Assembly (NCBI RefSeq): GCF_003023845.1
Contig: NZ_PYFT01000001.1
Location: 3,162,001 to 3,226,000 of the forward strand
Length of the DNA stretch: 64,000 nucleotides
Origin: Adhaeribacter arboris
GTDB lineage: Bacteria; Bacteroidota; Bacteroidia; Cytophagales; Hymenobacteraceae
Direction: 5' to 3'
Shown piece by piece: positions 53,647-63,500 of this stretch (the stretch's first letter is position 1; each line of letters begins with the position of its first letter). A model generated the notes under the pieces. It did not search any database. It was not told the DNA's origin and saw only the letters and a program-made list of their open reading frames with translations. The position numbers and the translations under genes were made by a program.

Positions 53647-55218
53647 TTATAAATCGAACTTAATACCTTGAGCTAACGGTAATTCCTGGCTAAAATTAAT
53701 GGTATTGGTCTGGCGGCGCATGTACACTTTCCAGGCGTCAGAGCCAGATTCCCGACCGCCACCCGTATCTTTTTCGCCGCCAAAAGCTCCGCCAATCTCG
53801 GCGCCGGAAGTTCCAATATTCACGTTGGCAATGCCGCAATCAGAACCCCAAGCTGCCAGAAAAGCTTCCGTTTGCCCCAGGTTTGTTGAAAAAATGGCCG
53901 AAGATAAACCCTGCCGGACACCGTTTTGAATGGCAATGGCATTTTCTACATCGCCGGTATACTTAATTAAATACAGAATGGGAGCGAAAGTTTCTTCTTG
54001 TACGGTTTTAAACGTATTTTCAGCTTCTACTAAGGCCGGCTTCACGTAGGTTCCGGTTTCAAATTCTTCGCCGGATAAAATCTCACCACCGGTTAATAAG
54101 GTACCGCCTTCTTCCTGCACCGCTTTAAGCGCTGCCTGAAAACCGGTTACAGCATTTTTATCAATAAGCGGTCCCACTAAAATATTATCGCCTAAAGGAT
54201 TGCCAATAGGTAAACCAGGATAAATTTTTAAAAGTCGTTCTTTTATCTCTTCGTAAATGGAAGCATGAATAATTAACCGCCGGGTAGAAGTGCAACGTTG
54301 CCCGCAAGTACCAACCGCGCCAAAAACTACGGCTCGCAGGGCTATATCCAAGTTGGCGTGTTCCGTTAAAATAATGGCGTTATTTCCTCCTAATTCCAGT
54401 AAAGCCCGACCCAAACGGGCGCCTACGGCCGCTCCTACTTTTTTCCCCATTCGCGTGGACCCAGTGGCAGATATTAAAGGAAGGCGATCATCCGCGGCCA
54501 TTAAAGCCCCTATTTCTGCATCGCCAATAATTAAATTAAAAACTCCTTCGGGTAGATTATTTTCGACTAACACTTCTTTTAAAATATGCTGACAAGCAAT
54601 AGCAGTTAATGGAGTTTTCTCGGAAGGTTTCCAGACACAAACATCCCCACAGACGGCGGCCAACATGGCATTCCAACTCCAAACGGCTACCGGAAAGTTA
54701 AAAGCCGAGATTATTCCTACAATGCCCAAAGAATGGTATTGCTCGTACATGCGATGGCCCGGCCGCTCGGAGTGCATGGTAAACCCATGTAACTGACGCG
54801 ACAATCCTACGGCGAAATCACAGATATCAATCATTTCCTGCACTTCTCCTAAACCTTCCTGGTAAATTTTGCCCATTTCATAAGACACTAACTTACCTAA
54901 TGACTCTTTGTACTGGCGCAATTTATTACCGTACTGCCGCACAATGTCGCCGCGCTTAGGAGCCGGTACTCGCCGCCACTGCTCAAAAGCTTGCTGCGCC
55001 GTTTTTATAACTGTTTCGTAATCTTCGGGAGTAGCCAGGTTTACGGTAGCAATAAGTTGGCCGTCTACGGGGGAGTAAATAGTTTTACTATTTTTATTCG
55101 CCGTTCCGCCCCAGATTAAACCCGTACTATAAGCCGGATTATTCTCCTGAATTCCTAGAGTATTTTTTATTTCTTCAATTATTATTTGTTGCGGCTTGGC
55201 ATCAATAGCTTGTTTCAT
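53647..55218 (-). CDS. Aldehyde dehydrogenase, ALDH7 (antiquitin)-like
   Basis: A 523-residue NAD(P)-dependent aldehyde dehydrogenase. ATG 55218 is chosen because the frame upstream (to 55365) crosses a hairpin terminator and has no family sequence. The nucleophile is Cys309 in GTCGQRCTSTRRL, the general base Glu lies in LELGGNNAI, and the cofactor loop is GSTRMGKKVGAAVG. The pattern CTSTRR and the C-terminus IGGAFGGEKDTGGGRESG suit ALDH7, the alpha-aminoadipic semialdehyde dehydrogenase group of lysine catabolism. No lysine catabolic neighbours are visible, so a broader aldehyde-detoxifying role is possible. Confidence 0.9.
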   Translation of the reverse strand: MKQAIDAKPQQIIIEEIKNTLGIQENNPAYSTGLIWGGTANKNSKTIYSPVDGQLIATVNLATPEDYETVIKTAQQAFEQWRRVPAPKRGDIVRQYGNKLRQYKESLGKLVSYEMGKIYQEGLGEVQEMIDICDFAVGLSRQLHGFTMHSERPGHRMYEQYHSLGIVGIISAFNFPVAVWSWNAMLAAVCGDVCVWKPSEKTPLTAIACQHILKEVLVENNLPEGVFNLIIGDAEIGALMAADDRLPLISATGSTRMGKKVGAAVGARLGRALLELGGNNAIILTEHANLDIALRAVVFGAVGTCGQRCTSTRRLIIHASIYEEIKERLLKIYPGLPIGNPLGDNILVGPLIDKNAVTGFQAALKAVQEEGGTLLTGGEILSGEEFETGTYVKPALVEAENTFKTVQEETFAPILYLIKYTGDVENAIAIQNGVRQGLSSAIFSTNLGQTEAFLAAWGSDCGIANVNIGTSGAEIGGAFGGEKDTGGGRESGSDAWKVYMRRQTNTINFSQELPLAQGIKFDL

Positions 55219-55344
55219 GGTTGTAGGTTTTGAAAAAGTAAAATAAAATTGGCTATATAAAGAGTAACTTTTACTCCCTTTGCAGAAAGAACAATTCTGA
55301 TTACTAAAGTTATAGTTGTAAAATAGAAAGCAATTTAAAATAAA

Positions 55345-55372
55345 AAAGCCGCTGCTGAAGAGCAACGGCTTT
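55345..55372 (-). terminator. Terminator after the HtrA protease gene
   Basis: A 12-bp stem with one mismatch (55345-55356 with 55361-55372) around a GAAG loop, followed on the minus strand by a run of T. It lies about 20 bp after the stop at 55393. Confidence 0.85.
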
Positions 55373-55392
55373 CTGTATTAAATATAGTATGA

Positions 55393-56907
55393 TTACCTCC
55401 GACCTATTGGATAAAAAGCTCGCCGACCATCCGGATAGGTACCTTCTACTAATACCCCTGATTCATCTTCGGCACCCTTCAATAAGCGCTCCACATCTTG
55501 CGGCTTTTCTACTTTGCTCTTATCAATGCGGGTAATAATAAAACCATCTACCATACCGGTTTGCTTAAACTCGCTGGATTTTACGTTACTGATTTTAGCG
55601 CCGCCGTCCAGACCTAATTTCGTCATCTCAGCCTTAGACAAAGGTTCAAACTTAGCACCACCGTAGGTAACAGCTTTTGCTGTTTCACGTTTTACCAGGT
55701 TTGTATCACCCATCCGGTTACGGAGGGTAACGGTAGTATTTTTAGTATCGTTGTCGCGCAAGTAAGTAACTTTAACCTTATCGCCCGGACGGTAACGAGC
55801 CACTTGCTCTTGTACCGCAGCGCTGGTATTTACGTTTACTCCGTTAATTTGAGTAATAACATCGCCTTTCTCTAAACCAGCTTCTTTCGCCGCACTGTTA
55901 TCGGAAAAATCGTTGATGTAGATACCATTCAGGGTTTTAATTTTTTTATCCTCGGCTAATTTTGCATCCACTTCCCGCATAGAAATACCTAGGAAAGCTC
56001 GCTGCACTTCGCCGTATTTAAGTAAATCGTCAATAACTTTGCTTACTATAGAAGAGGGTACCGCAAAAGAGTAACCGGCAAAAGAACCAGTTTGCGTAGC
56101 AATAGCGGTATTAATACCAATTAAGTCGCCGTTCAAGTTTACCAAAGCGCCGCCACTATTACCAGGGTTTACCGCGGCATCCGTCTGAATAAAAGATTCC
56201 ACACCTAAATTGTTACCACTGGCATCTACGTTCTGTACAATACCTACATTCCGGCCTTTGGCACTAATAATACCGGCGGTTACGGTAGAGTTAAGATTAA
56301 GCGGATTACCTACGGCTAATACCCATTCGCCAACCCGCACATTATCGGAGTTACCGTAACGCACAGTAGGTAATTTATCGGCGTTAACTTTTAACAAAGC
56401 TAAATCTGTACTGGGATCAGCGCCTATTAATGTGGCCGACAATTCCCGTTTGTCGTCTAAAACTACCTTAATTTTATCAGCTTTATCAATTACGTGGTTG
56501 TTCGTAATAATATAGCCGTTAGAAGCAATAATTACTCCTGAGCCAGATCCCATAGAAGGGCCTTGGCGCCGGTGATAATCCTCGAAACTATCCCCAAAGA
56601 AATCCCGGAAAAAGGGATCAATATCCTGCCGACGGGAATTTTGAGCCAGTTCGGCACCATACTCCGTCATTACGTGTACTACCGCCGGAGTTACTGCTTC
56701 CGCAGCCGTCACAAAATTCAAACCTTCCGGTACTTTTACTTCGCTATCGCGCATTAAGCTCGAATACCGGAAATTACGAGCGGGTTGCTCCTGAGGTGCC
56801 TGCACCACGGGCTCGTCATCTTCCAGAAGCTTGTAACCACCAATTGCCATGCTTCCGCCCATAACAGCCGAAAGAACCAGGCCAAACATAAACTGTCTTG
56901 GTTTCAT
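55393..56907 (-). CDS. htrA: HtrA/DegQ-type periplasmic serine protease
   Basis: A 504-residue envelope protease/chaperone of the Do family. ATG 56907 (MKPRQF) opens a membrane-anchor segment (about 7-25); the alternative GTG adds one codon. The protease domain shows His138 (TNNHVI), Asp168 (STDLALLK) and Ser251 (NPGNSGGA). Two PDZ domains follow (about 295-390 and 410-504, first with QRAFLGISMREVD). Long Do proteins of this kind degrade or hold misfolded exported proteins, useful in an organism with heavy T9SS traffic. A terminator follows; hsp20 lies 196 bp upstream. Confidence 0.95.
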   Translation of the reverse strand: MKPRQFMFGLVLSAVMGGSMAIGGYKLLEDDEPVVQAPQEQPARNFRYSSLMRDSEVKVPEGLNFVTAAEAVTPAVVHVMTEYGAELAQNSRRQDIDPFFRDFFGDSFEDYHRRQGPSMGSGSGVIIASNGYIITNNHVIDKADKIKVVLDDKRELSATLIGADPSTDLALLKVNADKLPTVRYGNSDNVRVGEWVLAVGNPLNLNSTVTAGIISAKGRNVGIVQNVDASGNNLGVESFIQTDAAVNPGNSGGALVNLNGDLIGINTAIATQTGSFAGYSFAVPSSIVSKVIDDLLKYGEVQRAFLGISMREVDAKLAEDKKIKTLNGIYINDFSDNSAAKEAGLEKGDVITQINGVNVNTSAAVQEQVARYRPGDKVKVTYLRDNDTKNTTVTLRNRMGDTNLVKRETAKAVTYGGAKFEPLSKAEMTKLGLDGGAKISNVKSSEFKQTGMVDGFIITRIDKSKVEKPQDVERLLKGAEDESGVLVEGTYPDGRRAFYPIGRR

Positions 56908-57053
56908 CACTTTATAATTAACTATATTTTATTTTCTTTTTTGAATTCAATCTTAATAATTAAACATACAACGCGCAAGTAGTTGGCTTATTGTAATCTG
57001 TTTTGTACGTAAATTGGTAAAAGAGATCAATTAAATCAATAACAATCTGGAAT

Positions 57054-57085
57054 AAAAAAGGCGCAGTAAAAGCGCGCCTTTTTTT
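57054..57085 (-). terminator. Terminator after hsp20
   Basis: A perfect 11-bp stem (57054-57064 with 57074-57084) whose A-run becomes a U-run on the minus strand. It lies about 19 bp after the stop at 57104. Confidence 0.9.
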
Positions 57086-57103
57086 GATTTATCTTCAGAT
57101 TAA

Positions 57104-57547
57104 TTATTTAATCTGAATTTGGTGCTTTTTCACTTTCTGCTCATCTTTTGGTACGGTAACATGCAAGATACCGTTTTCAAAATGAGCATCTATTTGCGCC
57201 GGATTTACATTATCGGGTAAGAAGAAAGTTCTGCTGAAAGAACCGTATTGGGTTTCGAGCAAGTGATATTTTTTATTTTGGCTTTCTTCTTCTTTGTTAA
57301 ATTTACGTTCGCCGGCAATAGTTAACTTACCTTCCTGAAAATCGATGTTAATGTCTTCTTTGCTTAAACCAGGTAAGGATACGTGAAACTCATACTGGGT
57401 TTCTGTTTCAAAAGCATCAACATGCGGGGTAAAGTCAGCCAACTGACGACGGTTGTTTACAGATTCGTTGAAAAAACGATCTAACATGGTGCTAAAAGTT
57501 TGCGGCATTTTATCAGTTAAATAGCCGTTATACTTGGTGATTGTCAT
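57104..57547 (-). CDS. hsp20: HSP20/alpha-crystallin small heat shock protein
   Basis: A 147-residue small heat shock protein. It has a short N-terminal arm (LDRFFNESV), the alpha-crystallin domain (about 40-140) with YEFHVSLPGLSKEDINIDF, KLTIAGERKF and NGILHVTVPK, and a short C-terminal tail with the QIQIK-type I-x-I/V anchor (HQIQIK). It forms ATP-independent chaperone oligomers in the cytosol. A strong AGGAGAT ribosome binding site at 57555-57561 precedes the ATG, suggesting high expression. The HtrA gene follows downstream after a terminator. Confidence 0.93.
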   Translation of the reverse strand: MTITKYNGYLTDKMPQTFSTMLDRFFNESVNNRRQLADFTPHVDAFETETQYEFHVSLPGLSKEDINIDFQEGKLTIAGERKFNKEEESQNKKYHLLETQYGSFSRTFFLPDNVNPAQIDAHFENGILHVTVPKDEQKVKKHQIQIK

Positions 57548-57554
57548 TGCTTTA

Positions 57555-57561
57555 ATCTCCT
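57555..57561 (-). promoter_or_regulatory. Strong Shine-Dalgarno site for hsp20
   Basis: AGGAGAT on the minus strand, its GGAG 9 nt before the ATG at 57547. It is the third AGGAGAT-type site in the window. Confidence 0.75.
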
Positions 57562-58101
57562 ATTGTTTATGTTTTTAAGTTTTATTTTGCTGTTGATACT
57601 TCCTTTATAGTAAATTTTGTACCAAAGGCTAAAATCAAGCAAAACCAGACTTTATGACATGAAATCAACATGGTAAATACATCAGCAATGACAACTAGTC
57701 CTTAAAACCGGTTAAATGATAGATAGTAAATTTTCAAAGATTGTTCGAAGGGTCACTTAATCTGGTTGAATCGGTGCTGTACGATATACGCTACAACTGG
57801 TTATTGCATAATCCTGTATTAAACTTATATAATCCGGGTTGGTAGTAAACCGGTATTGGTGCCTGAAATAGAAAAATCGGCACTTTTAAGTAGGTAAATC
57901 CGTTTGAACTTCCGGTCAGATTTCCGGTGCTAAGTATTGTTTATGCTGCGCTTTACCAGCAAATATACTTACAACCGGAAAAAACAGTAAAAAACAGACC
58001 CGAGCTTTTATTAATTATGAATTAACGAAACTTCCAACCACAGTATTTACCATTATTTAGGTTAATCAGAAAATATCGGCTATTTCACAAAACGGTTTAC
58101 T
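57562..58101. other. 540-bp intergenic region upstream of hsp20
   Basis: It should carry the hsp20 promoter, but no exact TAnnTTTG or clear heat-shock operator (CIRCE-type inverted repeat) is seen. No ORF, RNA gene or strong hairpin is supported. Confidence 0.4.
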
Positions 58102-59295
58102 TCAGCTATTCTGCAATTCGGTTAAAGCTAACCAGGCCATTAAGCCAATCCCAATTTCTAAAGCAGCTTCGTCTATATTGAAAGTTGGGGTATGCACGGA
58201 TGAAATAATACCTAGTTCCTCGTTGCGGGTACCTAAGCGGTAGAAACAAGCATCCACTTGCTGGGTATAATAAGCAAAGTCTTCGGCAGCCATCCATAAA
58301 TCCAAGTCTACTACATTTTCTTGGCCCAAGTAATTTTCAGCAGCTACACGCATTTTTTCCGTTAATTGAGGAGAGTTTTCCAGAAAAGGATATCCCCGCC
58401 GGATCTCGAAATCACAGGAACCGCCCATACTTTCGGCTAATTGTTCCGCCATTTTCTTCATTTTTACGTGCGCCTCAGCCCGCCATTTTTCGTCCATCGT
58501 CCGGAAAGTACCTTCTATCTTTACTTCATTCGGAATAATGTTGGTTGCTCCATTGGCAATTACTTTTCCAAAGGAGAGTACAGTAGGCGTTTTAGGACTG
58601 GCTGCGCGGCTTACTATTTGTTGCAACGCTACAATCATATGCGCCGTAATCAGAACCGGATCAATATTCATTTCGGGCATAGCACCGTGGCCGCCTTTAC
58701 CTTTTACCGTTATGTACAGTTCGTCGGCGCTGGCCATGTACATTCCGGAACGCACCCCAACTTTACCCGCGGGTAGTTGCGGAAACACGTGCTGTCCGAA
58801 AATGGCTTTTGGAGCAGGATTTTGCAGTACCCCTTCTTTAATCATAATAGAGGCGCCTCCCGGAATTAATTCTTCGCCGGGCTGAAAAATAAGTTTTACC
58901 GTACCTTCGAACTGATCGCGCAACCCACTTAGAATACGAGCAGTACCTAACAAAGAAGATGTGTGCACATCGTGGCCGCAAGCATGCATTACTCCTTCCT
59001 TTTTCGATTTATAAGGCACCTCATTTTGCTCCGTAATCGGCAAAGCATCCATATCGCCGCGCAAGGCCACCACTTTTTTATTTGGATTTTTACCCTCGAT
59101 TAAAGCTGTTACTCCCGTTTTAGCAAGTGTAACCGGTTCTAAACCAAAAGATTTTAACTGTTCCGTTACCAATGCGGCTGTTTGGTGTTCCTGGAAAGAA
59201 AGCTCAGGATTAGCGTGCAAATGCTGGCGAATCTTGATTATGTCCGGTGCAAATTCACGGGCCAAATTTTTTACAGTATCTTTTAGATCAAACAT
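58102..59295 (-). CDS. M20 family amidohydrolase (N-acyl amino acid hydrolase type)
   Basis: A 397-residue cytosolic metallopeptidase of the M20D group, which removes acyl groups from amino acids or related amides. Metal-binding segments are MHACGHDVHTSSLL, FQPGEELIPGGASIM and the final MAAEDFAYY; the lid domain lies in the middle (about 180-295, with VKGKGGHGAMPEMNIDP). The start MFDLKDTVKNLA fits. Substrate could be an N-acyl or indole-acetyl amino acid, or a peptide. It precedes the overlapping secA-deoC-lipoprotein chain by 94 bp on the same strand. Confidence 0.92.
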   Translation of the reverse strand: MFDLKDTVKNLAREFAPDIIKIRQHLHANPELSFQEHQTAALVTEQLKSFGLEPVTLAKTGVTALIEGKNPNKKVVALRGDMDALPITEQNEVPYKSKKEGVMHACGHDVHTSSLLGTARILSGLRDQFEGTVKLIFQPGEELIPGGASIMIKEGVLQNPAPKAIFGQHVFPQLPAGKVGVRSGMYMASADELYITVKGKGGHGAMPEMNIDPVLITAHMIVALQQIVSRAASPKTPTVLSFGKVIANGATNIIPNEVKIEGTFRTMDEKWRAEAHVKMKKMAEQLAESMGGSCDFEIRRGYPFLENSPQLTEKMRVAAENYLGQENVVDLDLWMAAEDFAYYTQQVDACFYRLGTRNEELGIISSVHTPTFNIDEAALEIGIGLMAWLALTELQNS

Positions 59296-59389
59296 GTAGA
59301 TAGTTAAAAGTAAAGAGTTATAAGTAAATGAGGACTTAATATACTTACTTGCAAAAGTAATATGTGGTATTTGGAAAATGGTAATTGTC

Positions 59390-59908
59390 TTACCGGTTTA
59401 CATTAATCTGATCCGAAACAATTAAGGCATTAGGTGAAATATCTTTTATTTGGGAAAGTACTTGCTGTGCTTCAATACGATTCATATAATCCCCTATTTT
59501 GAGCCGAAAGGTAGGTTGACGGTATTGCAAATAATCCCGTTCTTCTGGTATCCGGTCAATAATAGATCGCCGCATTTCCATAGCTATCTTTCTTTCTGTA
59601 CCTGTGTAAGCCAGAATCCGGTATCCCTGGGCGTATTTAATGGCCTTATTTGCATTAGCCACGGTATCCAGTAAGGCTAAAACCCGGTTATTTACGTGAT
59701 GCGTGGGAGTAACGGTTATAACTGGTTCTGTTACTGGTTTGGTTTCATTTATTGTTTCAACTGGTGGAGCAGGAAATTTGGGCCGGAAAGCGCTTAAGTC
59801 TTCTACAGCGGCTGTTTCCTCTAATTTGGATACCGTACCGGGAGTACGGGCACAGGAAATAAGAAACAAAAAACTTAAAACCAGCCCGCTAATTTTGTTT
59901 TTCTTCAT
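59390..59908 (-). CDS. Lipoprotein with SPOR-like C-terminal domain
   Basis: A 172-residue lipoprotein: lipobox LISCA (Cys20), a Pro/Thr/Glu-rich spacer (about 30-75) and a C-terminal SPOR-like domain (about 90-170, with GYRILAYTGTERKIAMEM and FRLKIGDYMNRIEAQQVL). SPOR domains bind denuded peptidoglycan glycans, often at division sites; here that role is inferred. It starts inside deoC, overlapping its end by 20 nt in another frame, so translation is probably coupled. It is the last gene of the secA-deoC chain. Confidence 0.75.
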   Translation of the reverse strand: MKKNKISGLVLSFLFLISCARTPGTVSKLEETAAVEDLSAFRPKFPAPPVETINETKPVTEPVITVTPTHHVNNRVLALLDTVANANKAIKYAQGYRILAYTGTERKIAMEMRRSIIDRIPEERDYLQYRQPTFRLKIGDYMNRIEAQQVLSQIKDISPNALIVSDQINVNR

Positions 59909-60578
59909 AGTTTATTAATTGCACCCCCGCTGAGGTACCTATGCGGTCGGCACCCGCCCGGATAAGCTCTTTTGCAAAAGCAATATCCCGGATACCTCCC
60001 GAAGCTTTAATCCGGACTTTTTCCGGCAAGGATTGTCGCATTAATGCTACATCGGCCACAGAAGCTCCCCGACTGGAAAAACCAGTCGAAGTTTTAACAA
60101 AATCTGCTTCAGCTTGGGCACAAAGGTCGCACGCCTGAATAATTTCTTCTTCTGAAAGTAAGGCAGTTTCAATAATTACCTTTAACAAGCCCCCGCGCAG
60201 GTGACAAAGAGTAGCCAATTCGCCTACTTCATTTTCCGCATCCGCGAACCGGCCAGATTTAAAAGCAGCTAAATTTAGCACCATATCTATTTCGGTAGCA
60301 CCGGCACTTAAGGCTTTATGCGCTTCAAAAAACTTAACTTCGGCGGTTTGATAGCCTAATGGGAATCCGATTACCGTGGCAATATGCACCTGGCTGTCTG
60401 CTAAGGCATTGGTGGCTATTTTCACGTAGCAAGGCGGCACACAAACAGCCGCAAAGTTATACGTGGAGGCTTCGGCGCACAGCTGCCTTATCATACGCTC
60501 GTCGGCATCCGGCCGCAAAAGCGTATGATCTATGTAGCTGGCAATATTAAAATGTGATATGTCTGAATTAGTCTTCAA
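59889..60578 (-). CDS. deoC: Deoxyribose-phosphate aldolase
   Basis: A 229-residue class I aldolase that cleaves deoxyribose-5-phosphate to glyceraldehyde-3-phosphate and acetaldehyde. The Schiff-base lysine is Lys162 in FVKTSTGFSS, with Lys191 (IKASGGIRD) and Asp98 (EIDMVLN) completing the relay. The start is TTG at 60578: an in-frame TAA lies two codons further upstream and no ATG follows before the conserved IDHTLLRP. It overlaps the secA stop by 11 nt and its own end overlaps the next lipoprotein gene by 20 nt. Confidence 0.93.
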   Translation of the reverse strand: MKTNSDISHFNIASYIDHTLLRPDADERMIRQLCAEASTYNFAAVCVPPCYVKIATNALADSQVHIATVIGFPLGYQTAEVKFFEAHKALSAGATEIDMVLNLAAFKSGRFADAENEVGELATLCHLRGGLLKVIIETALLSEEEIIQACDLCAQAEADFVKTSTGFSSRGASVADVALMRQSLPEKVRIKASGGIRDIAFAKELIRAGADRIGTSAGVQLINYEEKQN

Positions 60579-63500
60579 TGATTACGCAACGGTGATTAAG
60601 CACATCCTGTTCTACGCTTTTGTATTTTACATCGCGTACTACTCTACCGTCGTTATACTGCACGCTAACTTTATCGTTACGGCCAGCCACTTTATGCGAC
60701 CGAACTGGGACAGATTTTACAACGGCCTGAGCTTCGGCAGCCTCTTCAGCAGCCGGGCCTTCCAAAACAGAATGAACTTCTTCTTTCTGTATTTTTAAAG
60801 CCGGAACTTTTGGCTGCCGGGATTGCCGTGCTTCTTGTACTTCTTCCGGTCTTTGTACCGGAATATCGGCTTTAAACAAGAAAGAAATGGTTTCCTCGTT
60901 TACCTTGCCAATCATACGTTTAAACAGCTCAAACGATTCAAACTTATAAATCAATAACGGATCTTTCTGTTCGTAAACGGCATTTTGCACGGATTGCTTT
61001 AAATCATCCATTTCGCGTAAGTGCTGGGTCCAGGCCTGATCAATGGTGGCTAAGGTAATAGCTTTCTCCATCTCTTTAATCAATTCCCGCGAATGCGTTT
61101 GATAGGCTTTCTCCAGGTTAGTCATGGCCGTAATCTGCTTACGCCCATCCGTAAACGGCACCGCAATTGTTTCGATCATGGCGCGATTCTGGTAGATGTC
61201 GGTGATAATCGGGAAAGAATGCTCGGCAATAGCTTTATTCTTATCTAAGTAGAAAGCAAGCGCTTCGTTATACAATTTCTCAGTCAGTTCTGCGGCCTGC
61301 TCACTAGCTAAATCACCGGCAGTAATAGCGGTATCAAAGCCAAATACCCGAATAATATTCAAAGTAAAGTCATCGAAATCGCCGCTACCTTTATGGCTAA
61401 GGACAATGTCTTCGCTCAGATCGTAGATCATGTTCCAGATATCCAGTTCCAAACGTTCGCCATAAAGCGCATTGCGCCGACGACGATATACTACTTCACG
61501 CTGAGCGTTCATCACGTCATCGTATTCGAGCAACCGTTTCCGGATACCAAAGTTATTTTCTTCTACTTTTTTCTGCGCTCTTTCAATAGAGTTAGAAATC
61601 ATGGAATGTTGAATTACTTCGCCTTCTTCCAAGCCTAAACGGTCCATCAGTTTAGCAATCCGTTCGGAACCAAACAAACGCATTAAACTATCATCCAAGC
61701 TCACGAAAAACTGCGAAGAACCTGGATCACCTTGGCGGCCGGAACGACCACGTAACTGGCGATCTACCCGGCGCGATTCATGCCGTTCGGTACCAATAAT
61801 GGCCAAACCGCCGGCATTTCTGGATTCGGGAGTAAGCTTAATATCCGTACCCCGGCCGGCCATGTTAGTAGCGATAGTTACGGTGCTTGGCTTACCGGCT
61901 TCCGCTACAATTTCCGCTTCTTTCTGGTGCAGTTTCGCGTTTAGTACCTGGTGCGGAATCTTCCGGATTTGCAGCATCCGGCTCACTAGTTCCGAAATTT
62001 CTACGGAAGTAGTACCAACTAGAACCGGCCGACCGGCAGCGGTTAATTCCTGAATTTCTTCGGCTACGGCATTAAATTTCTCACGTACGGTTTTATAAAC
62101 TTTATCGTGGCGATCTTCGCGGACTACTGGTTTGTTGGTAGGAATTGTAACTACATCCAGCTTATAAATTTCCCAGAATTCGCCGGCTTCTGTTTCGGCG
62201 GTACCCGTCATTCCGCAAAGTTTGTGGTACATCCGGAAGTAGTTCTGCAGAGTAACGGTAGCATAGGTTTGGGTGGCATCTTCTACCCGTACGTTTTCTT
62301 TTGCTTCAATTGCTTGGTGTAAGCCATCGGAATAGCGACGTCCTTCCATTACCCGGCCGGTTTGCTCATCCACAATTTTCACCTTACGATCTTCGGTAAC
62401 AATGTATTCCACATCGCGCTCGAATAAAGTATAGGCCTTCAGAAGCTGGTTAATGGTATGAATCCGTTGCGACTTTTCGGCAAAGTCGTTCATTAATTTT
62501 TCTTTGCGGTGCAGCCGTTCTTCGTCCGTAGCCGATTTATCGTTTTCGATGTTAGCCAGTTCGGTACCAATATCCGGCAGAATGAAGAAGTTAGGATCTT
62601 CGCCCTGACCGGTAATCATATCAAGACCTTTTTCGGTAAGCTCGATGTTGTTATTTTTTTCGTCGATGGTAAAGTAAAGGGGCGCATCGGCTTCGGGCAT
62701 TTGGCGGGCATTATCCTGCAGATAGAAATTTTCGGTTCTTTGCAAAGCCGCTCGAATACCGGTTTCACCTAAAAATTTAATAAGTGGTTTGTTTTTAGGT
62801 AAACCGCGATAAGCTCGGAACAAAGATAAACCACCTTCTTTTTCATTACCTTCTTTCAATAAACGTTTGGCTTCAACCAAAAAGTTACCCGTTACTTTTT
62901 TCTGCGCTTCCACCAGCATCGAAATACGTGGTTTCAAATCGTAGAATTCGTGTTCGTCGCCACGCGGCACCGGGCCTGAAATAATTAAAGGAGTACGGGC
63001 ATCATCAATTAAAACGGAGTCAACCTCATCTACCATGGCAAAGTGATGCTTGCGCTGCACTAACTCATCCGGATTCCGGGCCATATTGTCGCGCAGGTAA
63101 TCAAAGCCGAACTCATTATTGGTTCCGTAAGTAATATCCGCCTGGTAGGCCTGGCGGCGATTATCGGTATTAGGCTGATGTTTATCAATACAGTCGATAG
63201 ATATACCATGGAACTCAAACAATGGCGCCATCCATTCGGAGTCACGTTTAGCCAGGTAATCGTTTACGGTTACTACGTGTACTCCGCGCTTGGCTAAAGC
63301 ATTCAGAAAAGCTGGCAAAGTAGCCACTAAGGTTTTACCCTCACCCGTACCCATTTCGGCAATTTTACCTTGGTGCAAAACAATACCGCCAATTAACTGT
63401 ACATCGTAATGGAGCATATCCCAGGTAATTTCGTTACCGGCAGCCATCCATTTGTTAGCCCAAATAGCTTTATCTCTTTCTAAACGAACATTAGGTTTAC

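Noticed and set aside
55219-55365. N-terminal extension of the ALDH7-like protein
   Set aside because: It runs across a hairpin terminator of the neighbouring gene and has no ALDH sequence; ATG 55218 fits the family.
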